From positions 18,204,501-18,268,500 of the forward strand of contig NC_079886.1 in assembly GCF_029227915.1 (NCBI RefSeq): DNA of 64,000 nucleotides, in the 5' to 3' direction. The translations under genes and the position numbers were made by a program. This stretch comes from Hydractinia symbiolongicarpus (taxonomy: Eukaryota; Cnidaria; Hydrozoa; Anthoathecata; Hydractiniidae). This document shows, piece by piece, positions 48,184-60,642 of the stretch (its first letter is position 1; each line of letters opens with the position of its first letter). The notes below the pieces were generated by a model. It searched no databases. It saw only the letters and a program-made list of their open reading frames with translations, and had not been told where the DNA came from.

Positions 48184-48303
48184 CAAAGCAATCGGCTTCT
48201 ACGCAAAATCTTCCACGTACACAATTTGGGGTAAGCAACATGATGCACCCCATCAACGACAACCAATACAGAAGATGTTAAAACTCCTATGTCTACATTT
48301 TAC
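48184..48303 (-). pseudogene. pseudogene of the eight-cysteine peptide gene (exon 2 only)
   Basis: Aligns with exon 2 of the intact gene at 54445-54581 and keeps most cysteine codons. A CGT-TGA change makes a stop after the third cysteine, and a one-base loss after the double cysteine shifts the rest. The signal-peptide exon is absent: its place is taken by a MITE fragment at 48384-48457. Confidence 0.8.
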
Positions 48304-48383
48304 GATTTCTTTCAGTGCGTGTTTGTGTGTGGGTGTGTGAACAGTGGCAAATAGGACATTACTTTTTGTCTTTCAAATAGGGC

Positions 48384-48457
48384 ATTGACTGTTTGACTGT
48401 TTTGTCCATATTTGGATAATGAGTAAAAAAGTCACTATATTTTTGTCAACGATTGTA
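48384..48457. mobile_element. Tc1/mariner-type MITE, terminal fragment
   Basis: 74 bp matching the last part of the element at 51760-52202 (shared TTTGACTGTTTTGTCCATA and the GATTGTA end). Only one end is present. It sits exactly where the first exon of the peptide pseudogene should be. Confidence 0.75.
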
Positions 48458-49515
48458 GAAAATAGAAGCAATAAGAACAAAATAATCCTGTATTAAAAGT
48501 AGCAACTTTTTAGGTAGGATATTGTACCTCGTGCGACTTTGCTCTTCGTCTGTTCAATTTCGTGCTTAAACAAGAATATTTTTCCTTTCAAAGGGACATA
48601 GCCTTTAATTAAGCCCACGTTTAATTAGACGTAAAGAGTGCAATTACATTGCATTCCTTTATAAAAATAATTCGTTTTCTTGCGTTTTCACAGTAAGAGT
48701 TTCACATATATGAATATTTTATCACCAACAAGTTATCACCGACAGAGCCATATACTTTAAAATATGTAAAAAAAATAATCGAAATAATTTTAGACCAAAA
48801 TGAGCGGTAAACTGGTTCGATTATATAAAATTTTGAGTAATACGCGTGCAGTTTCGAGTTATCAATAGTTTCTACATTAATAGCTATTGTCTGGCTCTGT
48901 GCGAAGTGGCTTAGCGTAATTTTAATATATTTCTACTAAAAAACACGCGAACAGTAACGCACGAAATATCTATGCGAAAAGTCATTTAAGGGGTAGTTTC
49001 TTAGATTTTTTTGACGACTAGCGACTAGTCTTTTAGATTAACAACCGTCATTTAAAACGACTGCGTGCAGTTTTATTCCGGGTCTCCTGCAAAATCAAAA
49101 TTTGCTTATGGGCCAAACTATGGATTTTTTCACGTCTTAACAACTAGTTTAGATTGTTATACGAAGATGGGGTTCCACGGGGTTACTACTAGTCTACTGT
49201 GATTTTATGAAAATAAGGAACATTTGTATTAAACCCTTTTTCGGGTAAAAAATATTTTGACAAACATGAATATAGTTGAGTTATTACTAAGACGAAAAAT
49301 AAAGCTCCTCGTACCTCCAGCTAAAAATCATAATGATCTTATACATATTCCACTGCTCTTTTTTAAATAAGAACCTATTTTATAGGAATATATTAATAAA
49401 CATATTAAAAGCGTATCCATTCGGAATTCCTTCATAAATTAAACACAAAATAACGCCCAAAAGAACTAGTTCGTATACTAACGCATGTGTCTTAATGCAA
49501 TAACATACTTTTGAT

Positions 49516-52500
49516 CAAACTCGTTCCCAGCGCCTTTTCTTTAACCGGGACGGCGAGACGAACATGGCCCTGGAGGACGCCTCCTCACGTGACCCTCCGA
49601 TATACAGTTTTTCTGTGTGTAATATTTAATGAGATTTGTCTCAATGAACCAAAGTTTTGTATATAACCTTGCAGAGCTAAGCGTGATCGGCGTTTTACGT
49701 AATAGATATGTGCGGCGAGTTAATTTTGATTCCTCTCATACCTAAACCACAAACTGCTCGCATATCGCCCTTCATTGTTTTCTAAATGTATAAATATACA
49801 ATCATGGTATTTAGGCTGCTGTTTACTTGAAATTCAAGCAATTTAGAGATGTGTATTTTTCCGATTGCAAAACTTGTAGCTAGGGGAAAATTGGAAATTC
49901 GGAAATGATTTGACCATCTGATCATAGCACTTCGTTGGTTCTTTAAGGTGCAAATATGGCTACATAATTTCCAAATGGTCGTGTTATTCAGGTGCTTGAC
50001 TGAAGGTAGCTAGGCAGAAATTTAACTTTATATTTTTTATTCATTTTAGCTGATTTGGCTCATTTACTGTAAGTTCATATCTGTGTCTGCATTAACTGTA
50101 TGAATCACAAAGTTGCTTTTTTATTATTATTTTGCACAAAATTTATTTAAACAATAGTTAACTGAAACTGAATTCGTATATGGTGGACTCATTGCTTGCA
50201 GTTATATTGGGTGAAAAAGGTTCAAAAAAGTATTTACTTTAGAAGTCTTCTTTGATTTTACATTTTGTGGCCTTAACATTTCGAAAAAGCCACCTATTAC
50301 TGATAAATTCTGCTTTTTCTAATGACATGTTTTTAAAACGTCATGCAGTTTTTTTATTTTTCACCCAACAAGCTCACATTTTATTTTACTCACAGATATA
50401 CAAAAACAAGGTCTTTTGTTCAAAACATATGTAATCCAAAAACTTTATCAAAACCCTTATGCTGGTTTGAAAATTGAAATCGAAAAGTCCACATGTGATC
50501 TGTTTTGTCGATTCAAATCATGTATTATGTATCACTGCCTTAATAGTTTAGAAAGAATTGGTAAACGATTTTACAAACAGCAAAGTATTGCTACCTTAAA
50601 AAAATATTTAAGGAATAATTTTTGGCGAATATTAGAGCTCATCAAAATTTTGCTGCTCTTCAAAAAACGCTTTTTAGTTGATACATACTTCTATGCTTAC
50701 TTGGAAAATATTCAAAATGCCAAACTAGCTAACCGTAAAGATTAATTCAGTATTCAGTATTAAAAGTATCCAATCACAAAAATATATTAGCAAATTTTAG
50801 GTTGAGTCTTATCTGACCTATATTTGAGGTTAGAATATCTTTTGAAATTTTCTGAACCTGTATCTTAGTCAAAATTGATATGCTGTCAAAAACGACTTAT
50901 CGATGTCTCTGAAAAATTCTGAAACTCAGAAAGTATAATGATAATAAAACTATTTTTTGGCTCAATTTCACCAAACCAATCTAAAACCATATCATACCAA
51001 ATCTCAAGTCGACATTTTAATTTTTAAGTCATGGGACACTATATATACTACCCAGTTTAGACTTTTTTGTTATTGTTTTATGTTCACTGCATTGTAATTA
51101 GTATTAGTATTAGTATTTGTAATTAGTAAATGATATGTCACTATCTTCAATACATCCTGGATTTAACCATATGCCAGATTGAGAGCTCAATCAAAGTGTG
51201 ACCACTTAAAATTTAATTGAGTTCGATTTTATGAAATTTCTTCATGGCCTGTTAAAAAAGACCTAGCAAGAATCAGTTTAAGAAACTCTCCCTACATTTT
51301 TCTCTTCCTCAAAATGACTGCGTAATTTTTTGATGCCTCGTGTAAAATTGTCTTTTATCGGAGTGCTCTAAATATATTCCACAACAAGTTTTAAGTCAAT
51401 AACTTTATTTTTTTCCCGAAGTTATTGCACTTTGAATTTTCTTGAATTAGGCAGGGTAAATGTGCAGCCAATGATGAAAGGACTGCAACCAAAACATAAG
51501 TGAAATATATAAAGTATTAGAACACGTCCACTAACCACAACCTAATATAATTTAAAACGTACTAATATATATATATTTTGTAAAAAAAACATTTTTCGTC
51601 GTCTATAAAGGACATGGGCATCACTAGGTCTCTCAGCTAATAATTTTATGTAACGTCATTCTCTGCATAAAGCTGCAAATTAAACCTGACCACTTGGAAA
51701 CACGTTGATTTTCTTTCTTTTTTTCTTATTTTGATAGTTTGCTAGGTAAGTGTGCTAGCTACAATCGTGGTCACAATATGTTGGGACAAGACAACGAATT
51801 TCGAAGTTCGCCACCACAAGTAATTGCGTAGGTTCATTCTATATTAGACTCACACATCTTGAACTTGTCAAAGTTCACTTGTCAATGTTCAGAGTAGACT
51901 TAGGATTTATTTGGTAAATACAAAATTCTTAAAATGTGCTAATTGTTGCTGACGTCAGCCAGGCTATTAATCACGAATTTCGGGGCCTTCGTGGTCGTCC
52001 TACGTGAATTATTTTGGTGTGCATGCGTGCTAAAGAATGAGACTAGAAACTTTTCAACCCTCTCTGCCTGGCCTACTTGTTTGCAAAAGTGGCGACTTTG
52101 CAGCCTGCCGGCTGCAGAGTATTGACTATTTGACTGTTTTGTCCATATTTGGATAACGAGTAAAAAACTGCCTTAGTCTCAATATTTTTGTCCATGATTG
52201 TAGCTACTTTCTTAGTTATTGAACTGTGTCAGCTATTGAAATATTTCCATGTAAGCAGTATCACTATATGATGTCTTTTCTTGTGCTTTTTCTGCTTAGT
52301 AATGGCTTTTATAATTTTTTTTTCTTTGAAAAAACATTCTACAGCTCTTCCGCCATTTTTAAAAATACGAACAGCTTTCTCCTGTTCGTCACCTCCTCGC
52401 CAAAATCTTTTGTATGACGCAATAATTATGTGACACATCCGCGCCAATCAGGTTCCATACCAGTCTCCTCCAGGGCCATGTTTGTATTGCCGTCCCGCTG

Positions 52501-52536
52501 TCAGAAAAGATACAAGATGCCCTGGGGGCGAGGTTG
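49516..52536. mobile_element. 3-kb inverted-repeat DNA transposon with 9-bp target duplication
   Basis: The left terminus is CAAACTCGTTCCCAGCGCC; the reverse complement of the right terminus is CAACCTCGCCCCCAGGGC. Imperfect arms extend about 65 bp and share CGGGACGGC and AACATGGCCCTGGAGGA. ACTTTTGAT flanks both sides (49507-49515 and 52537-52545) and occurs once, unfilled, at 55645-55653 in the paralogous copy. The TSD length suits Mutator-like or, at 8 bp, hAT-type elements. No transposase motif is visible. The largest frame inside, 50416-50745 on the plus strand, is a K/L/Y-rich 109-codon stretch of unknown nature. A separate MITE is nested at 51760-52202. Confidence 0.85.
51760..52202. mobile_element. 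Tc1/mariner-type MITE, copy 2, nested
   Basis: 443 bp, reverse orientation relative to 10505-10944, bounded by TA and with the same TACAATCGTGGTCACA terminus. Nested in the 3-kb transposon, so it is the younger insertion of the two. Confidence 0.8.
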
Positions 52537-54444
52537 ACTTTTGATATCTGTTTCCCGCTTTGAAATTGTTTTACATAAAGTACATTGAGCTTTTTTTGTG
52601 GTACAATTTTTGTATACTTTTAAGTTTAATGGTTAGATTTATAAATAAGTCCGTAGGTTTACAAAAATTGGTTTTCATGACAATTTTTAATCCCTTAAAA
52701 GTTTTGTCAAAAAAGGTGGACTTTTTTAAATAAGCCAGATTAAAAAAGCCTATGCTATATTTGTTATCGGTAAGTTTCAAAGAAATTTTTATTGGATTAA
52801 ATCAAAACATGCGTCATCAACTGAAATCTTTTTATTAACTTGCTAAGCTAAAGTTCTTTTAACCATAACGTTATCTCAACCTCGTTTCTTTGACCTTTTT
52901 CAACTTCTTGATATCGGGTACGTCCCTGATGCACCAAACAAAGAAAAGAGGTCGATGGACGAAAGTGGATGTTATCTCTGACATTACTACATTTGTTATG
53001 AATTCTATCGAGAAATTGCTGAAGTTATTATTAGAAAATAAATAAGAAATTTATTTTTAAAAAACATTTGATCAACTACTCTTTTACTTTTGCAGTGTTC
53101 ATCTTTCACGGAAGTGTGATTAGACACAAAATAAAGGCAAATTTTGAAAAATTATCTTTAATTGAATACCCCTTAATAAAGTGAAACGTAAATATTTATT
53201 ACGTTAAAAAAGTTACTTGTCAATATAAAACCTGTAATTAAAGTTTAAAAAACATTTTCTAGCAATGACAATACAAAACGGAAAACGCAAAAAATGTCAG
53301 TATCTTCCTGGTTTACCTAATAAAATTAAGGCAGGCTGGAGGGCAGCTGATATTGAAGAAAACAAGATGAACCGGTTGTCAAGAAACCTATTTTCAAATT
53401 AAAGATAAACATGTTTATTAAATTTCGTTTTCAAAATTTACCAATGCGTTAATTTAATGTTCTTTGTAAATCAGTTGAGCTGAATCGTGTTAATTGTTTT
53501 TTTTTCAAATTTTGCGCGCTCTGCGAAATAGACCCGTCATCTTAATCTTCCAATTTTTATTAACAAATATTTTTGTTTTTCCACCTACTTTAATTTTTAA
53601 CAAGGTCTTTTTATCGCGTCAAATTTCTAAAACAATTTTAATAGAATTTATAAAAATTTAAAAAGACTTTTATAAAAAATCCAGCAAAACCAGACAATTT
53701 CTGTTTTTATTTTTCGACCCTTTTTCAACCTGATTTGTCCTTATGTTGTTCTTAATAGCAATAACAAGCCATTATGAATATTCTCTCCTAGTTATTACAA
53801 ATGAGAAAACAATAAAACAAAGAATTTTTATTGGGATTGTTTTTATGTTGTGGCAAATTATGATTTGACCCCGAAACTATTCTTACTTTGTTGTTATAAC
53901 TGGAAAATTAAAGATTTATAATTGCTTAAACTTCTTATCGCGACACCATACATCATTTCTATAGCATTTCTATAAAAACAACTTATTAGTGCGCCACTAT
54001 TTGTTTCTATAACATTTTTATCATAACAAGCACAATGTTTAGCCAATTAGACAGGTTGTTTATACAAAAGTATACATTTTCGTTACCATTTACAACTGCT
54101 GTTACTGGTAACAAGATAAAATTCAAAACGAGTTCGCAACTCCTCAGCTATGCATACTTTTAAATTCTGCTAGTAAGGACGTTTTCTATTATTTATTTAA
54201 TTATTTATTAACTTATTTATTTATTTGCGAAAAAGTTGAGATAATTGTAAACAAAGTTTTGCGCAATCTGTAATATTTCAGTGCAAGCAAAAGTTAGAAA
54301 GCAATATTATATGTTGCAGAATCTGTGAGGAAGTAACGTAACGTAAGGAGATATTAAGCAGGATTGATTATACACCACGTAAACATAACAATCTTTGTTT
54401 TTTATTTAATATTTCATGTTTAATTCGAAGTCTGTACAACAATT

Positions 54445-54877
54445 TTACTCGCATTTGGCTCTTATGCAAGTTGTTCCACTGACACAATTTTCTGGAAGGC
54501 AACATGTTGAACCCAATTCACGACAACCAATACAGTTTCTGTCAAATCTCCCATGTCTGCACACATAAGTGTACGGGTTTACTAAAAATATGATGAATGA
54601 AAACATGAAACGAATTACCTTATCATAAATTTTCTCGCATGGTTACGCATTCGCAAAATTGAATGTCAAACGTAAAACTTTTACGCGAAGTTTTTTTTAC
54701 GATTTTGTTATCTCTATATGTGTCTCTGACCAGTGGCAAGTACAGCATTACTTATTTGTCTCTTAATAAAAATTTCGGTGGTAAAAGAGCAAAAGCATCA
54801 TTCTAGTTACCTCCATCACTTTGTCCAGACACAGCAATCAACATGGCGAACAAAACAACCACAGTCAATATTTTCAT
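54445..54877 (-). CDS. secreted eight-cysteine peptide precursor, 67 aa
   Basis: Exon 1 (54811-54877) starts MKILTVVVLFAMLIAVSG, a classic signal peptide. Exon 2 (54445-54581) encodes the rest. The intron is phase 1 with GTAACT and TTTTTAG. The mature part is about 45-49 residues and basic, with eight cysteines spaced C-x8-C-x2-C-x6-C-C-x4-C-x5-C-x4-C. The adjacent pair and following single cysteines recall inhibitor-cystine-knot peptides with an extra bridge, a layout shared by many animal defence peptides and venom components; I cannot assign it to a family or say whether it is toxic. A pyrimidine tract and TAG directly precede the ATG, as if a leader exon or a trans-spliced leader joins there. 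AATAAA lies about 40 bases past the stop (54406-54401). A decayed paralogue is at 48184-48303. Confidence 0.72.
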
Positions 54878-57030
54878 CTAGAAAATAGAAGCAATAGCAT
54901 CAAATTAAACATTAAAATAATTCTGTATTAGAAGTAGCAAATTTTTAGGTAGCATATTGTACCTCATACGACTTTGCTCTTCGTCTGTTCGATTTCGTGT
55001 TTAAACAAGAATGTTTTTTTTTCAAAGAGACGCAGTCTTTAATAAAGGCCACATTTAATAAGCTGGTAAAAGGTGCAATTATATTGTATTCTTTTCTAAA
55101 AATAACGCATTTTCTTGCGATTTCGTTGCTAAGAGTTTCACATATATATAAATATTTTATTACTAACAAGTTATTGCGAACAAAACCATATATTTTAAAA
55201 CATGTAAATAATCCAAAAAGAATTCTTAGCTAGAATCTTAGCTTGTCAATTTTCGATTCGGAGATGATAGTTGCGAGTAGCGATGAGACAATATTCGTAA
55301 ATTTTCCAGACTGGTAAATTATCGTACTGTATATAATTTATTTATGTATTAAACGGTTTCAGGTTAGAAAATATTTTGACAAACATAAATATAGTTGAGT
55401 TATGTTGTCAGACGGAAAATAAGGCTCCTCGTACCTCCAGCGAGGTATTTTGTACATTTTTAAATAGCCGGTTCTTAATGTGAACATAGTTTTTAAGAAC
55501 GTACAGGCTGAGATTTTGTCAAAGGCTTAAAACATGTTAAAAGCGTGCCTATTCGGAATTCCTTCAAATATTAAAGATGAAATAACACGCGCCTAAAAGA
55601 ACTAGTTTGTATACTAACATGCGTGCATCTTTTGACAATGACATACTTTTGATATCTGTTTCGCGATTTGGATTTGTTTTACATTAAAGGAATTAAAGCT
55701 TTTTTTTTTGTACAATTTTTCTATATTTTTAGCTTTAATGCTTAGATTTACAAAAAGACTGTAGGCTTTTAAAAAAAAGCTTTTCATGACAATTTTTAAT
55801 CCCTTTAAAGTTTTATCAAAAAAGGTGGACTTTCTTAAATAAGTTAGATTAAAAAAAGTCTATGCTATATTTGTCGTCGGTAAATTTTAAAAAACTTTTT
55901 ATTGCATTACATCAAAACAATGTCATCAACTGAAATTTTTTTATGAACTTGCAAAACTAAAGTTCTTTTAGCTATAACTTTACCTCGTCTCTCAGAAATC
56001 TTTCGATTTCTTGATATCGGGCACATCCCTGATATCCGGACAACGGAAAGACGTCGATTGACTGAAGTGGATATTATCTCTGTTGGGAATGGTTGTATTT
56101 TTGTTATGAAATCTAACGAACAATTTGCTAAAGTTATCATCAGAAATTAAATTGGAAACTCATTTTTAAACAACCTTTGATCAACTATTATAAAGCTTGG
56201 ACTTTTATAGACATTTTATAGTGTTGTGTACTACTTTACCGAAATTACTGCGAATTTTGAAAATTAGCGTTAATTAAATGTTCTTTTTTAAAGTGTAAGG
56301 TAAATATGAAGGACGTTGAAAAAGGTTACTTTTTGATTTAACACCTGCAATTAATGTTAAGAATATATTTTTCTAGCAATTGCAATACAAAGCTCATACA
56401 ACACACATACTTCGTCCTCCTTATCTGCAATTGAACGCAAAGAATGTAAGTATCTTCCTGGTTAACCTAATGTGATTAGGAGCGGCTGAAGGGCAGTTGA
56501 TATTAAAGAAAACATGAAGAACTGGTTGTCAATAAACCCGGTTTTAAGTTAAGGATAAACACGTCCATTAAATTTAAATTTAGTTTATTCCCTTATTTTG
56601 CGTTATTTTAATGCTTTTTTAATTCAGTTGAGCTATATCACATTATATAAATTCTTTATCAAATTTTGCGCGCTCTGCGAGGGGAACAACATAGACCATC
56701 AACTTCATCAAGTTAATATTTATTTTATATTAATAAATAATTTTGTTTTTTGACCTGTTTTTTAATTTTAAACAAGGTTTTTTTTATTTTTTAATTTTTA
56801 AAACAATTTTAATAGAATAAAACCAGACTAAACACTTTCAGTTTTTATTTTTCGAGCCTTTTTTAAACGGATTTGTTTTCGTTTTGTTCTCAATAGCAAG
56901 AATACAACTAAGGAATTCAGCCTTGTTTTTATTTTTTCGAAATTTATGTGTTTTTATAAAATATGTGCTTTTGTTGTTACAAATGGAGCTCCGTAATTGT
57001 GCTCGTGAACAATCGAGCCATTATGAATAT
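54450..57030. repeat. segmental duplication copy B, uninterrupted
   Basis: Direct-orientation partner of copy A, about 6.3 kb downstream. It holds the intact peptide gene and the empty target site of the 3-kb transposon. Near its right end an extra stretch of about 110 bp (about 56905-57015) is absent from copy A. Confidence 0.9.
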
Positions 57031-57305
57031 TTTGTGTCAGATATTGCAAGATATACAAATAAACAGGTCGAAATAAATCAAAAAATGAAGCCTCCAAAAA
57101 GTTTAAGCAATTTGTTTGGCTGTCGCCTGGCAAACGGCGCTGGAATAGTATTGGATCCTACTCTTTCGCCAGGTAGTTTCAACCAGTCGATATGTTTTCA
57201 CGACTATGGCTGCCCTTTTGTAGCAATATTCAATCTTTTTTTATTTGTTTTAATGCAATCTTTTTTGGGTGAAAAATGTAAATATTTATATTCAACTCAA
57301 TCTTT

Positions 57306-57382
57306 TTAAAACTATTTAATCTTTCAAAAACTATTTAATCTTTCAAAAACTATTCAATCTTTCAAAAACTATTTAATCTTTT
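57306..57382. repeat. 19-bp tandem repeat, four units
   Basis: Units of AAAAACTATTTAATCTTTC in a row with one substitution (TTC for TTT). Immediately follows a plus-strand open frame (56884-57309) that I do not consider a gene. Confidence 0.85.
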
Positions 57383-60227
57383 TGTTAAGTATTTAATCCT
57401 TGCAAATTTATATCCAATCTTCCTGGGGGCGAGCGCAGTATACCCATGTGCTTACAAAAATAAAAATGGTATTCACACTGTATGCTTTTGGTCTCATGTG
57501 AATGGCATTTAAGATTCAAGCGAAAAAAAGCTTCCATAACTCAAGATCTGATTGTGCAATCAAGCAAAACCCTAATGCTTTTAAATTTTCTGGCAGCTAT
57601 ACCAGCTGTTATACCTTTATCGCTATACCTACTATATAGCCACGTTAATCTGTGTAGCTAGCTACCTGGCTAGTTGTAGGCTACGTAACTTTGACTGAGG
57701 GGTAAGTAAGCACTAAAAGGTGACCTATCTTAGAGCTACTTTTCTCCCTTTGATATGCGACCAAGTAGCTACCAAAGATAAAATAATTCTTACCTGTAAA
57801 GTACATGAATTTATTTAGGATCTACATCTATCCTCTTAGGCCCCACCAACCAGTAATGATGATAAGCACATTCTGCTAAAGACAATGATGATTTTGTCAT
57901 ATAACGTAGTGGCCATACGATTTATAAGCGACTCGTGACGAACAGATTACTTTCAATCGGCGATCAGATTGGTCAGTGGCTGGTTGAAAATGAAACCAGG
58001 TATTTTCATTGTTTTTTTTTTTTTTTGCTTTTTGAGAAAACTCGAGATCAAATATTTTAGCATTGGCACTTATAAACTAGCAGCGTTCGGGACCTGCGCT
58101 GTCTATCTCTATATCTCTATCTTCCATCAGGCGATACGCCTGTCTCTTCTGGATATGAAAGTTTTGATTTCGAAAATCATTTTCATCATAACACACCATA
58201 TTTATTTCTCTTACGCTGTGGTTGAGAAAGGTTGCGCTTTTGAGCTTTTTTCTTATTTTGTAGCATATTTTTACTAATTAAGTACGGTGTTATATTGATG
58301 CAGTAAGAGTATCAAAGCAGTAACATTCTGTGGTAAATATGGAAATGCGGTTTTTACGCACGAATGAGCGGCTAATCAAGTGAGTAGGAAAACGAGGTAT
58401 TGCACGTGATATCGGATTAACAGTCTATTAGGCAGATGGGAATTTTTTTTTTAAAAGCAGAATTGGATTAACGGTTAATCAAGTCAGCAGAGAAATCCAG
58501 GATTTTACGCGATATCGGACCAACGTTTTATCAGACAGATGGACACGTTTGGTATTGCACGCAATATCGTATCAACTGTAAGTTAGGCGGATGGGGGAAT
58601 GCAGTGTTGAAGCCAAGATCCGATCCGTGAAATTCCACTCCATTTCAGATCAACTGTTTATCAACAGATAGGAACATACCGTATTCCACGTGACATTTGA
58701 AAAAAAATCAAACAGATTGGAAAAATACACTATTGACTAAAGTAATGTAACAAAAGAATCAAGATGCATACCGCTATTTTGCATTTGCGTTATTCCCGTT
58801 TAGCAGCGACCCATGTCATTGGTGGGAACTCATTAATTCTGCGCAACCATGAAACAATGATCCACATATTTCATTAGTTGCGTTGTTAGTATTAATGTTT
58901 ATTTTGCAGTACAAATGCAACACAATAGTTTTTGTTGAAAATTATTGTTTCGCTGTAATACCAACTGAAGGTCGGTCTCTGCCAACCTTGTTCCCAGGAT
59001 CTCTTTTTGCTTTTTTGATCTTCGCGCCGTCCCCGATATCAAAATAGCGAAAAGAAGAGAAAATAAGAATTAAAATTCATCATTAAAAATTAATTATTCA
59101 TAAGCAGGATGTCCAGACGTCCATGTGATTCTAAAGTGTGTATAATTTCTTGCACCTTGACCATTTGAGTGGTCCGTTTTTACACGCTATTTTTCAACAA
59201 TTGCCGGAATTGAGCGTATTGAATCGTTTCGTAACCCCTTTAATGCGTTTAAAGCGATGCATGGCATTTCAGCTATCCTCACCGCAAGATTATTTGAATT
59301 TATTTTCGTATGTACGGCCAAGGCAGGTCACGTGGTTTTAAGTTGTTAAAGGGCGTACAAGCCATGGAAGCGCTAACATGTCAATTAGTTCTTGAACCGT
59401 AAACGTTCGTCTATCCATAGTATAAGCAGATTTGTTTTGAAAAGTTTATAATCGGTGTTTACTTCAAACTTGGACGGTTAGTGGCTGCAGCACTGGGTCC
59501 AAGGATATGTTCCCCATAGAACAGCGCACCCAGCGTAGCTACGATTTCGAAAAGGTTTTGATTGGAAATTAGTGGTTGTATTTTAGTTTGTAGGAGATTT
59601 AGAGGTTACTAATAGCACACGGTTCTTAAAATTAAGATGAAACACTACTACTGGAAGTTCTTTGAGTCTTCTCTGTCTCGAAAATCAATAAATAAATAAA
59701 AGTTATTTTCGGTTAAGAGAAGTGAATTATAGTAAATAAGCTCAAATATCCTAAATTAAATTAAGCCCAGTACCTACAAAGCATTCAAAGTGTGCCTTAA
59801 AACGTGAACTCCTCAGAGACTAAAAATCTTAGATATTGTTCAAAAATTTAAAAAGAATAATCTTTAAACGCATTTTTTGCCGTTTACCTTCGGATACCGC
59901 GCGAAACAGGGAATTTCAAGATCAAAGCATCCGTACTTTACAGTTTCTTCTTTCGTTACAAGTTTTAATACAATGTTTAAGCAAAACAGATGTGCAAATC
60001 GGTGTCTTGCCTTTGAGTTAGTCTGCCCAAAATTTGCCACCCTGTTTTAGCCTTATTTTCTTCCTAGAGAGTCTGCGTCAATTCGCTGAAATTTAGCCTG
60101 AAGTAAATTTGTTTCGCCCAATCCACGCACATGATGCTTGTTAAACATAAACGGATGAAAAGCGCTTAAAGTGGCACACGCTATTTCGCTATTTGTTCTG
60201 GAATTGAGCGTCCAAGTGTCATATTTT
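57383..60227. other. intergenic interval with degenerate repeats
   Basis: 58396-58700 repeats, loosely, the phrase GTATTGCACG...ATATCG...ATCAACTG...TTA.GCAGATGG about four times at irregular spacing. At 58982 onward a single end resembling the 3-kb transposon (CAACCTTGTTCCCAGGATC, then CCGTCCCCG about 45 bases later) is probably a solo remnant. Frames at 57969-58277 and 59138-59341 have no recognised motif. Confidence 0.45.
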
Positions 60228-60642
60228 AAATATCAATCGCGTTAAGTGGGACACTTAAAGAACCGTGAAAATTCGCTCCATCAAGCGAATGTCTCACTTA
60301 ACAGAATCTCCCTCTAACTAGGACTTTTTCAAAACAGTTTCACTTATCGAGATTTTTGAACTTCTTTTAATATCTTGTATTTTTCGGTAATTGAATTTGA
60401 AATTTGATTTTTGTCAACTTCTGACATTCCTTCACAGTCCATGGGTTTTAGACAGCAACAAAAGTTTATTTTCAACTTGGTTAGCAGTGTGTTTTCATTT
60501 TTTCTTTGTTCGCTATTTTTATCATTCGAAAGCGAAATATTTTACCTGGGTTTAGTAAGCAAGTTCAAGGGACCGAGAAATTTTTACCTGATTGGTGAAA
60601 TTCCCACTTATCCGGGGTCCCACTTAAAGCGAGTGTACTGTA
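60228..60642. mobile_element. pogo-like MITE with TTAAGTGGGAC termini
   Basis: The right end, reverse-complemented, reads TACAGTACACTCGCTTTAAG then TGGGACC. The left end has ATCGCGTTAAGTGGGACACT. The TACACT-type start resembles the pogo-like terminus at 34235. The open frame at 60411-60662 spans the element and is incidental. Confidence 0.55.

Larger units (their letters stand above)
48180..53790. repeat. segmental duplication copy A, interrupted
   Basis: Co-linear with 54450-57030 in direct orientation, in two parts (48180-49515 and 52537-53790) separated by a 3-kb transposon. Shared landmarks include CTTTGCTCTTCGTCTGTTC, AGAGTTTCACATATAT, TATTCGGAATTCCTTCA, AAAAAAGGTGGACTTT and TTTTGCGCGCTCTGCGA. 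Divergence is substantial, with indels, so the duplication is not recent. Confidence 0.9.

Noticed and set aside
59138-59341. 67-codon plus-strand frame without an ATG start
   Set aside because: No motif, no splice context and no homologue recognised.
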